The notes under the pieces: generated by a model | The model's input: only the letters and a program-made list of their open reading frames with translations | What the model was told of the DNA's origin: nothing | The model's database searches: none | NCBI RefSeq assembly: GCF_040807025.1 | Contig: NC_090944.1 | Coordinates: forward strand, 117,630,738 to 117,694,737 | Reading direction: 5' to 3' | Source of the DNA: Struthio camelus | Taxonomy: Eukaryota > Chordata > Aves > Struthioniformes > Struthionidae | DNA length: 64,000 bases | Position numbers and translations under genes: made by a program | In this document: positions 9,663-20,580 of the stretch, one piece after another | Position numbering within the stretch: position 1 is the stretch's first letter | Layout of the letters: the number at the start of each line of letters is the position of its first letter

Positions 9663-12600
9663 CTGCAAAATAGAAAAAGCTGTATTCCAGCAAACACGAT
9701 TTGGAGAGAGATAAGCTACCAGTACAAGTGATATAAGTAAAAACAGAGATAGGCTTTGGGTTGGGTACAGGCAGCTGTCTTCAGGTGTGAAATAATATCT
9801 TTGCTCCCTTTTTAAGCACAACAGCCTTTTCTTGGCTGAAATCAAACAACTGATGGTTTTCTTTTCCTTAAGCAATACTTAAATTCCTCATGTTTTAGAA
9901 AAACAATATGCATCTCTTCTGGATTACTTAAAATGTTTCCTGTGAATTTTATACATTGGCAATTGACAGGAAGGAAAGGAAAGCACAGACTGCAGTTCAA
10001 GTAAAGGCCACTATGATGCAGAAACACCACAGCTGATTTTAAATGAGTTTCTAGAAATCACCTTTGTAACAAGAGAGCAACATAAATCTTTATGCAAGCT
10101 AATTTAACCAAGAGATGCCTACATAACGAAGAGGCTAAATAAAGCACTGTGCTGCCCCAGATTGGTTGTTTTTTGTGCCTGAGCTAACCTGTTTAAAGCT
10201 ATCCCAGTTATCAACATTATACTGTAGACTGCAGAAGAGACAGATAAATCATACCAAGCCCATTATGTTTGCGTGACAGAATTCAGGTGATATTAATACA
10301 ATTTCATCTTACGTCTTGTAAAAGGTCTGTCAACATGAACAGCAGAAGTATGATAATTATCTAATTGTTGTTAATCAGGCTTCTCATAACTTTTCTAGCC
10401 CCTTAATCCCCAGAAAAACAAAGCGGTTTATTCTGTCTGGAAACCGCTCATTTTACTCAATTACACAAATGACTCAATTTGGGGGTTTATACATCTGAGC
10501 AACGACGGCATGATTTGGCCTGTTTTTGCTTTGAAGGATACAGTGCCCACATATTACACAGTAATATGTTATTAATAATGAACTACTACATCCAGTTAGT
10601 AGGACAATGTGATTTTATTGTAAAATAGTAGCCAGCAGAAAAAGAAGCCATTAGTTTGAAAATATCAATATACTCAGAAGTTTGGAATTTGGCCTTTTTT
10701 CATTATTTGACAGTTACTGACGATATTACTCCAGGGCAAAATAGATTATACAGTGCTTTCCAAAGCCTAATTTGCTATCCCTCTGGAGTTACTGTTGATT
10801 TCAAAGGGCTTGAGGCCCCTAGTATATCATGACTATTTAAAAAAAAAAAAAAATCAAATGTCCTTCCAAAGACATATTAAGAAATTATTTTTTTCTATGA
10901 AAAGTATTAAGAACTTAAAATTGTTGCAGTTTCACTTATCTCAGAAATACCTGTGAATATTATTAACTTACCTCCCACAGCATGTAAAATAGCTTCAGGT
11001 GCACATGTATCCCATTTCTTGCACCCAGGACTGGCAAATACATAAGCAGATGCCTTGCCTTCTATAAGCTGGATGATCTGTTACGAGTAGAGAGTAGTAA
11101 TCATTGCAAAGGACGTAGGCATTCAGAAGCGGGGGGAAAGAAGCAAGAACAGGGATTAGATCAGCTTACTCTATACCCGTATGGTTAGAAAAGGAGCATC
11201 AACCACCCCCTTTCAGATTATTCCAAAAATTCTTACCAAGATTTAGAAAGCTATGATCTATTTTAGGTTGTTGCAAATATAGTCTATAGGATGAGAATCT
11301 TCTCTTCGCTTCAAAGACAAGATTTCTCGTCTTGTGCAAGTACTGAGAAAGTAAAGTGGAAACTATCTCCATGCTGTATTGGAGAGCTTATAGCCCTTGC
11401 GCATGTTGGGGAAAAGGGTGTGAAGGCTCCCTTTTTCCTAGGTGTGGAAGCATGATAAAACTAAGCATGCAGGAAATGAGTATTCCCTGGATACTGAGAA
11501 GGTTTGCAAAAGAAATACCACTGTGGGCTGGTTCTGTTTTTATCTTTTGATATCTGCTGCTAGATGGTTGGAGCAAAACCAGGAGGGCCATTCTTAGATA
11601 AGTACCAAATTCTTAACTCTACCTTACAACAAATGGAGTGCTAGGAAGAGAAGTTGGGCTAGAGAAGGAGGAAGACGACCCCTGCACATTCATGTAAGTA
11701 AACAAAAGGATTTCTTTCAAAATTCTTCACTCTTTTTCCAAAGAGTGCCTCCAACTGCCTCCAACCAATAGAAGATTTGGAGTTTGCATACCTTGTTTCC
11801 TGCTCCTCCAACTCTGATGACACTGTCTGGGTTCAAGGCACTAATGCAGTCATTTACCAGGGTGCTGCTGTGAGAACGGGTGGTAACAATGATGTGTTTC
11901 CCAGCAGGTGCTTCTGTGAGCTCAAATCCAAAGGCACCTATGCCCAAGACTCCCCAGATTGTCCTACCGAGTACAGCATCAGCTCCTGCCTATGCAGAAG
12001 GAGCACAGGCAGGGGGTCAGTGTTTAGTTTAAAACAGGAATGTAAAGGAATAGCTGGAGACATCTTTGCATCCTAGGGAGTATAATATTAATACTGAGAT
12101 ATACATTTAAATAGTGTCACTTAAAAAGAAACATTGTACAGCCCAGAGTGAGAAGCTAGGACACCTCAGCTCTTTCCCTCTAAGATAATGACTTGTAAAA
12201 CCTTCAGTAGTAGATCATTCACTGTTTTTTCATCTGTGAAACTGTAGTGATGCATTACTGCCTGCCTCCAATGAGTGTGACAAATTAATGTTAGTATAAT
12301 GCTCTACTTCAGGCACAATTTGTAACTGAAGATACCTTCATTGTCATTTCTGTATATTTCATCATATACACCACATGGAACATGTAGCGTCAGTGATGAT
12401 GTGACTCACGTCAGCTCAAGAGCTTTCTCTTTAAATTACAGGAAGTCTTATTTCCTCATGTCCTTGGACGTTCTTTTTTTTTGCCTCACAAATAATACTG
12501 AAATAATCTCCTCACCTGTCTATATGCCTGAAGGGTGATGCAAATCCACCCTGAGATGAAGGTGATGTCTGAGGCCTGGCCTGATACACTCTAACCCAGC

Positions 12601-15600
12601 TGCCACCAACAGGTGCACTTGGTTTCTTTAGAGTGGGAGATTAATGCGAGTTACCATATATCATAAGTGCACCTTCCGCGTGGGCTTAGAATCTCTTATC
12701 CTAGAGTGCAAAAGCACTGATCTGCAAGTGTTTCAGAATATGACACTGCTTTACACGTACTGTAGAATTCATTACACAAGCCTTGAAACTCACTATGACT
12801 GTTAATAGGTCCTTGACATTCAGTTCTTGCAAACCAATAATCAAAACTGTATATAGAAAAACCTACCCTTACATTACAACATTAACTCCAATACACTGCT
12901 TTTTAGCTGAACGTGTGCTAACTGGAAACGTCTTAGAAGTGACAGTTACAAATCACCTAATGCTCTCAAGCAGATCGATGCATTTAATACCTCATAGTTG
13001 TAATACGGCTGGTTAATAACTCCTGCTATTGCTTTGCCTCCATAAGCAATTCCAATAAGAACTGTTACGTGGTCAAGGAGACCTGTACAGAAACAATAAA
13101 AATGTAGTTAGGCTTGAAAAAGAGAAACTAAAGGTATTCAAAAAACTCCTGAACATTTAAGCGTTCAATAAAAGTCCACAAACCAATATGGAAGGTGCAT
13201 ATGCAACATGAAAGGTCTTAAAATGCAAATACTAATCAGAATTTTCAGATGTAATAAGTTCCTTAACATGCCTTTTTTTCTGTGCAAAAAAAAAAAAAAT
13301 GCCCTGGATAATTCATATTAGGAAAATTCAAATTACATTGTAATTAATACATAATGAGAATGAAATTCAAAGATACAACTACCTAGTAGTATATGGGTGA
13401 CATTCTTCTAAATTTGGGACCCGAATTCTTTAGTAGTACTCAAAACCAAGTAATTCAATAGCAGTTGGACAACCTTTCTTTCCTGGGGTGAGGAGGAGGA
13501 TGGGAGGGAAATCTGATGCAAAGAAACGATGTTAATCGACTAAAAGATTCAACAAGAGGCTGAAGAAAGTTTTTGACATGTTGATTTTTTCTGCATATTA
13601 GGATCTATCCTATGGACACAAATTAGGCCTTGCTGAAAACAGTTTCCTTCCATGACCAAAAAATTATGATTTTAGGGGAAGTTTTTGTTCTATTTTAAAA
13701 GGGTTACAAATACAGCTATAACATTTAGATAGTCTGAGACAGGAATGTAAATATAATTGAGCGTATTCCCATACAAACAGGAGATTTAGTTCCACAATAA
13801 AGAGTATGTGCAAAATAGTAAGTGTATTTTGCTAAAATTTTTTTAAGACATCCCACTAGCAATCAAAGGCAGCAAAGGTTTCTCCTGTAGAAAGTGTTGA
13901 GGGCCCTCAGTTCCCTGAAACGACAAAACTCGTGGGCACTCAGCAGCCCATCAGGGGTATTCAGTACTGGCAGGAAGCAAAATAAGTGATTAAAAAATTC
14001 CATAGAACTTAAAATATACAAGCAACATCAGCTTATAGAAAACAATGTCTTCAACTTCTATCATCTGCAAAGCCATGTGCATGTATGCGCTACTTTATTA
14101 ATCAGAATTGAAAGAGAAGCCAACCTTCAGTGTATTCTTTGGTCCCATCCAGAGGATCAACCCAGACAACAAGCTTAAAAAAAAAAAAAAAAAAAAAAAA
14201 AGGAACAACATGAACAAATACAAATCATATTAATTAACATGCAAAATATGTACTTTTTTAATGCTCGTAGGGAGGGGAACTTTACAATAGCGATGATATT
14301 AAACAGACATTCTAACTTCTTAGCATTATGATATACAAGACTGAAGTCTACATTAATATTTTACACTAAAGAAAAAGACACACACTGAGTGGAACTTGTC
14401 AGCAAATAGCTTAACAGAGATATCAAGACTGAAATTAAACATGGAAGTGACATTACTTTCTCAAGTCCAAAGTTGGTTCATTCCAAATAAACTTGAATCA
14501 CAAAGTGTAAGGAAGCAGATTTCCATTTCCTGTAAGGGTACACAAGGATATGCAGCATTTCCATCTTTTGAGCTGTGAGTCTCATGAGTACCTTTCAGCA
14601 TTCAAGGCAAAAAGAGAAACTGACAACACTGAAATAACTTATTTTGTTCCTTAATAATTTCTTAGTTAAAATCAGTAATATCGATAGATGACGGTAAAAC
14701 ATGCAGCCATATGTGTAACATTACCTCTTCCTCTTTAATTCCTGCATACTGAGGAGGACAAGTTTTCTTTAGTATTTCTTCACAATGGCCATCTTCAATC
14801 AATTCTTCACTTACATCATGAGGGGGCAGTTCCTAACAAAAAGATACTCAAAATTATTAGTAGAAGGTACTGGGCTCCATCTCAATTTGCCTTAGGATTT
14901 GCTTGCAGCTCTCTTGACAAAGTCAGTGCAATAGAAAGATGACTGGGATGGAAATAAACTTTTTCCTAAACCTGCCAATGCAAATTGCAATGCAAGTTAT
15001 GTTGTTAGTGTGAAATGAGTTAGGTCCTTACCTCTTCTCCTATGATTGTCACTTTGGGGAACTTCCGTGCCAGTGAAGCACAAATGCTCATTTGTACCAG
15101 TCGATCAGCTTTGGTCTGTAAGTCATTGGCTCCACACTGTCAAAGGATAGATAGGAATCTGTTTATTAAAACAAACAAACAAAACAGTACAACGGCCTTT
15201 ATGACTCTGAATACCTACCTTGCAATCAAAAAGAAGTCTAATTTGACAAATTATCAGCCTAAAAAATAGTCTGAAGAGAGGCAGGCTAAAGACTGAAAAA
15301 GTCAATGAGGCAGACCTTATCTCCTTGTTCACCTCAGAGCTAAGATACACTGGTATCTTAAGGACACTCACCTCAATGCTGTACATGCTGTGTCTCTCTG
15401 ATACACTGATTGTGATGGTGTGCTCTTTCCCCCCGCTGAGGTGCTCTCCCCCGCCCAACCTGACCTCTCCGTAAACAGCACATAGCCACAGTCTAATTAA
15501 GCATGTGCCCACCCAAATACGGTTGGTATGCAAATATGACTATGAGTCAACCATCTTACCCCATAAATAGGAGGCAGCCCAGAGTCTGTTGAGCTCTCCT

Positions 15601-18600
15601 GCACACCAGTGGGCTGCATGGCAGACTCTCCCCTTGAGTAGGGATGCCTCGCAAGGTTACTCCTCGAGGTCGAGAGATGCCTTACCCGCAACAGATCCTT
15701 GGAAGAGACTAATAGCATGCTAAAACTTTGCAAACTTTGCTAAGTTACATCTCTGATTGATTGCGCACATAATCCTTTAGACATAAACCCTTGACCAAGT
15801 CTGTGACTAAAGACTGGATCCAGATTAGATCAGACTCCTCTGAAGAGGAGTTTGGAAAGCAAGGGGGTCCATTCTGAACCTCATGACTCAACAAGAAGGT
15901 CTCCTTGACACTTTCATCTGACCCTGTGCTCCACGCAGTAAATAACCAAGTCAACCTTGCCAGTGACCCGTGTTAAATCACTGTCTTATTTATGATTGAA
16001 CTTTTGTTAAATCACTATCTTTCCTCAGTAAAACCTATTGCTGCTTCTCTCTTATGAGTGAAGTGCATCACTCCTCACTCATCTGCGACAACTGATGTAA
16101 CTGTACTGCATGTCTATTTGTGTAAATGCTACGCTATATACAGAACAAATTAATGCAAGTATAAAGTCTGATATAATACAAGAGGGAAAAACAGAAATTA
16201 CATGTTAACAAGGTAAAAAAAGTTTGAACGGTCACTGGAGAAACAAGGTAAATTAGGAAAGAGAAGAAATATAGAGGTGTTTTTTATACAAGCTGTGTTA
16301 AGGTTAGATAAGAGAGATGATCCTTGATTCTATGAAAAGGGTAGTAGTAACGAAGTGGGGCAATATTATCTTAATATACAGATTTTGAAACTGGCATGGA
16401 AACATTACGTTCTCATGTTCCCAAGGTTAAAGATGTAAAAATTGCAATGTTAAAAGCCCCAAAAGATATGTGAGGCCAGGGACACAATGAGAGATTTAAA
16501 AGTCCAATTAATCTAGCTTGTTAAAAGGAACGGAAACAATTATGATGTATAAACTACTGAGTAGTAACAGGCTCTTTATTCTAGCAGAGAGGACATTAGA
16601 AATGTCAAAAACTAACCCAAGAAATTAAATTGGGCAGTAACTCCTACACATTTTTCCCAGCAAAAATACTCTAGAGAAAACCATGGCTCTGCCATCTCAA
16701 GATGACGTGAAACAACGACTGAAAGCCTTTCTAAAGACGTACTGCAGCCACAAACATTGCTAGGGGGGTTATGGTGGTTTCTTCTTAAATATCAGTATCC
16801 TGCTACAGGAAATAAGTAATTCAATAATACTTTCTAGTCTTTACCTTCATTAATTGATGAATGGAGGAGCCCTTTAGCATGATCCAGGGATAGAATCTCA
16901 GTAAGACAGTAGTGCTGTGAGCACAGGAATTAATAAAGCCGGTTCATCCAATGATTTGTGTCTTAGCTGAGTTCAAGAAAGAATTTACTTATCTGCTTGT
17001 ATCTTATTTGGTGACAACGTGGAAGCTGTTTTATTCAGCTACGGAAATTAGCCATAGGGATGGAAGAGTATAGGTTAATTTTGCATGCTCAAAACCTAGT
17101 CCTGCCATTATCTGATTGCCTGTTTTTAGGAAACTTAAAGATACTTTGTTTCTTTGACATTTCCCTCTCAGTCCCTAATAAATTTGGTTGAACTCAGCAC
17201 TGTGTTCAGACCTAGGAAGATCAAGTTATTGGTGTCCTTGTTTCCAGGAATCCAAGCTAATAAAAACAATGTGCCGTGTTCTTCACAACAGTCATCAATG
17301 ATGGAAGAACAGCTGGACAAGGAGTCTACCTACCAAAAAAAAAAAAAAGTAAAAGTGATACAAGGAGAAGCAAAGGAAATGGAGAGCTTAGGGTTGACTG
17401 GGAGAAAGAAAACTCAAAGTCAGGGAGAGAGACTAGCTAAAAAATCCAACCGATCCACTTTTGCTCATCTAGATAAATGATTTTTGATCACGACAAATGA
17501 TCAAGACAAATCATTGAGGCAAATGTTGCAAGGGAAAAGGTGGAACTCTGGGTCTTCCTATCTTTTCTAAAGCTTTCACAGTGATGCCTGCTGGAATTCG
17601 TCTCAGTGGTGTTTTCTGAGTGCAGAAAGGAGGCAAAAGGTGACAGGCAGCACTTCTGTTCTTGCACATCTCTCTCCTCTCCAGGCTGTAGAGCAGACAG
17701 ATATACATACAAGTTCTCTCGCTCACTCTCTTCACCAGCCACCTTTTACAAGAAACTTGCAGGAATTCTCTGCGGTCAGTAGCTCCTCTAAACAGGAACC
17801 TTTCCTGTAAATCATTGTTTTCAATATGATTTTGTATGTTTATTGTTTGTTGTCTTCATAAAGAAAAGTTCATATAAGCAGTCATCTTATTTATAACCAG
17901 TATCACCTGTTCCTCTTGTTCATTTTACCTGATCAATTATAGAGCTTAAGATGTGCTCATTTGCTGGTTTTATTACATTAGAAAATGTAATGAGCTGATG
18001 TAAATCGCTGATTTACTGGGAATAATATTAACACAGCTGCATTTTTTTAAAATGAAACTGAATTAGTTGATAAAACCCAGCATTTCCTTTTTAGTTAAGT
18101 TTACCTTAATCTTGCTGGACTGCAAAGTTTAACAAAACTTCCTTATGTATTTAAAATTAACTGGATAATCAGGCTAACTTCAGACAGTGCTTCCTTTGTG
18201 CCTCTAGACAAAAGTATTTTAAGGCATACTATATAGCTATCTTACAAGATTTTCCAAGAACCTAAAAGCAGGTTCAGTGGGAGAGCCAGATCTATTTACA
18301 TACTTTTGAAAAGCCTGCTATGCTTTTGAAAACATGGATCATTACCTTCCAGGTTTTTACAGTTCTCTGCCCCCCCCACACCTAATCTTAATTGCCTAGG
18401 AAAAAAAAGCAAAATTTGCATGTTTTCTCAGTGGTGAATATACTTGACCAAGTGGATAAAAAGAAAACTTTCTTTTTGCATCTACTGGCTGAACTGACAC
18501 TAGAAGTCATAGAGGATCAGGCTTCTTTGCACAAATGGCTGAACATACTAACTTTTTGAAAAATGTAAATATCGGCAATCACTTCAAAATAAATACTGAA

Positions 18601-19395
18601 AATGATATAGATAGTTAAGGCAGTCCATAATATTGTGACATACCTATAAAGCTTGAATTAACCTTCCAAGTTCATTCCACCGATCCCAGTATTGTAGTTA
18701 AAACCAAGAACCTGGCTCATCAGTGCAGCATACTAACTTACAGTAAATTAAGAATTTAATGCAGATGGTTGCAATTTCATTTCTATTTTATATTTAGAAT
18801 TAAATATGAAGTTCCAAATTAATGTTGAAGAGCCTAAGGTTCTCTTTTTTGTTTTAAGAAACAAAACACAGATTCATCTTATTCCAAAATGATTAAGGCA
18901 CGCAATACTAAATGCTATACTATAGATATTAGAACGCAGGTATGGAAATTCCTTGGAATTATTATGAATCCTGACATGCTATCCAAAGTCTGTGTTTTGT
19001 GAAGGAAATCCAGACAAAATTATGGTGTGTTCCTTTTAGGTGCCTGAACATCCTTTAGAAATATGGGTCAAAATACATTATTTCTCTAGTGCTCTTTTAA
19101 TCCTTGAATAAGGAATATTCCTTACATCAAAGAGGTAAGGCTGAGTATCTTGGATTGTTTTTATTTCCATCTCTATTTGCATAAGAGCAGTCTGATCTTC
19201 AAAAATACCTCCTTGACCTGCATCTAACTCGGCATTAGTAAGAGAAATGAAATTGGAACAAAGTAAAACAAATACCTTTTCCACTATCCCCAGATCTCCG
19301 GTAGCCATTACATTTCTAACAATTCTTGCAGCTTTTTCTGCAACAGAATATGCAGAGGCCACCACTCGCATGAGTAGAGTTGGAGAAGAAGCCAT
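9514..19395 (-). CDS. BPNT1: BPNT1, 3'(2'),5'-bisphosphate nucleotidase 1, complete coding region in 8 exons
   Basis: The enzyme is a Mg-dependent, lithium-sensitive phosphatase that converts the sulfation by-product PAP to AMP in the cytosol; the family also acts on some inositol phosphates. Coding exons, 5' to 3' on the minus strand, are 19395-19276, 15136-15032, 14832-14725, 14173-14125, 13082-12991, 11989-11792, 11077-10972 and 9662-9514. All junctions are GT-AG and keep frame, giving 308 residues, which is the length I recall for human BPNT1. Metal-site residues are visible: GEE at 73-75, DPLDGT at 117-122, and WD at 246-247 in WDTCAPE. The start [16 protein letters not shown] follows an acceptor eight bases upstream, so an untranslated first exon lies further 5'. 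Identification is firm; the paralogue BPNT2 has a membrane anchor, which is absent here. Confidence 0.96.
10437..10456. repeat. 20-bp exact repeat, copy 2, with hairpin potential
   Basis: Exact second copy of the sequence at 8863-8882. In this copy AGCGGTTT at 10422-10429 can pair with AAACCGCT at 10441-10448, an 8-bp stem with an 11-base loop. Copy 1 lacks the matching left arm. It lies in the last BPNT1 intron. Confidence 0.7.
14125..14173 (-). CDS. BPNT1: BPNT1 catalytic exon (DPLDGT)
   Basis: This 49-nt exon encodes [16 protein letters not shown], the signature of the lithium-sensitive phosphatase superfamily, in which the two aspartates (117 and 120) bind the catalytic metals. Its acceptor on the minus strand is preceded by a pure 25-base T tract (A run at 14177-14201 on plus), directly abutting AAG. 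Confidence 0.94.
14177..14201. repeat. A25 homopolymer adjoining a splice acceptor
   Basis: Twenty-five consecutive A on plus form the whole polypyrimidine tract of the acceptor for the DPLDGT exon of BPNT1 on minus. Length change here could affect splicing of a catalytic exon. Confidence 0.9.
15137..19275 (-). other. BPNT1: BPNT1 intron containing a solo LTR
   Basis: A 4.1-kb intron between the first and second coding exons. It holds the solo LTR at 15411-16090. The remainder is AT-rich with no gene evident; the 108-residue plus-strand frame at 17154-17480 is lysine-rich low-complexity sequence with no family resemblance. Confidence 0.8.
15411..16090 (+). mobile_element. solo endogenous-retrovirus LTR, 680 bp, with 6-bp target duplication
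   Basis: The element begins TGTGATGG and ends GCGACA, giving the TG...CA ends of a retroviral LTR. It is flanked on both sides by ACTGAT (15405-15410 and 16091-16096), a 6-bp target-site duplication. A TATA-like ATAAATA lies at 15563-15569, followed about 25 bases later by the GC-richer stretch expected of R. The direct repeat GTTAAATCACT occurs at 15972-15982 and 16006-16016. No gag, pol or env remnant is present, so it is a recombined solo LTR. It lies antisense within BPNT1. A 6-bp duplication fits class II or alpharetrovirus-like elements; the family name cannot be given without a repeat library. Confidence 0.8.
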
Positions 19396-19403
19396 ACTGA
19401 ATG
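19276..19403 (-). CDS. BPNT1: BPNT1 first coding exon with start codon
   Basis: The exon opens after a TTTTCAG acceptor with eight untranslated bases (19403-19396), then ATG at 19395-19393. Forty codons follow, ending DLGIVEK at a GTATTTG donor. The open frame extends upstream of this ATG, but the acceptor and the conserved MASS start fix the true beginning. Confidence 0.92.
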
Positions 19404-20512
19404 CTGAAAACAAACAAAAAGCAAATTTGTAAGCTTCCTTTGACATTAGAAAGGAGAAGAAGGGAAATATTTTACATAAATAACATTCCAAACACATGTA
19501 AGTTATTTATTTAAGCTGAGTAGAAAGGGGACAGTGAGTTGCTGCACATCAGTAGTCAAAAAGTGAGCTGTGATTTAAAAAAAAACAACACAATTAATAT
19601 AACACAAGGATATGAAACCTACTCAAGCTATTTCAGACAAGAGTTTCAAATATTCATGCTCTGGCAGTTAACCTGTTTTTCATCACTAAATTAAAACTAG
19701 CATAAAAAAATAGCAGCAGCAAACATCTTTATCGTAAAAGTTAAGAAAAAAATGTAAATAGTCTACAGTGGATTACGCATGTACTAAATTCATTTTTTCA
19801 GAACTGAACCTACAGAGTTGGTTTCTGTTCAGATTCAAACACAAGGCTATCAGAAAGTATGACAAGAACAGCTTCACTTTTTTTAAACAGATGAAACAGG
19901 CTTTTGTAGATGGCCTGACTGTAGGTACAAAATAGGCTGATTACCTGCAGATATTGCAAACACTACACTCGTATGTGAAAGTCCGTTCATCTCCATTTTA
20001 CGATCCTTTCTCTATTTCTGTAAACTTCTCTTGATTTTTTGATAGAAACCTAATTCTATTCCCCTGCTCTTCTCAACATTGTATATCCTATCTTTCTTCC
20101 TGTTGTATTGTGTTTTACCTCTGTTCCCCAGAATGCTTCAGTGCAGTTTAGTCCCAACTAAAAAGATAAACTACCCCTCTTGCAAAACACCAATAACCCT
20201 CCATTCCTCCCTCCTTTCATCTACCTCAGGAATAAGAATTATTCACAACCCCTCTGTAATTTTAAAGTGCAGAGCTAATTGCTTTTTATTGTTTTCCCGT
20301 CATTTTCTTTTAATCTATGGAGACTGCCTACTTTTTGGACTGTGCTTGTATATATGATATACTTCAAAGTTAATCACTTGAGCACAGAGCCAGAAAAAAT
20401 ACAGAAAAAGAAGTCATTAGCAACTGAATCAAAGATGATATATATTAGGCTTGCCTCACAGTCACATAGTATTTGCAGCAATTGCAGCAGGTATTGCATA
20501 AGCAGCAATCAG

Positions 20513-20580
20513 TCATTATATGATATCGTTCCTTTATTGCTTGAGAAATCTACTGAATATAGTAAAGTATCATATAATGA
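20513..20580. repeat. 13-bp perfect inverted repeat with 42-base spacer
   Basis: TCATTATATGATA at 20513-20525 is the exact reverse complement of 20568-20580. Outside the arms, AGCAGGT on the left and ACCTGCT on the right also pair imperfectly. It could form a hairpin, or be the remnant of a small inverted-repeat transposon. Confidence 0.7.

Noticed and set aside
15497-15954. Minus-strand frames of 69-78 residues in the LTR
   Set aside because: They run opposite to the LTR orientation and resemble no retroviral protein.
17154-17480. 108-residue lysine-rich plus-strand frame
   Set aside because: Low-complexity composition with an A run, no domain, and located in a BPNT1 intron on the opposite strand.
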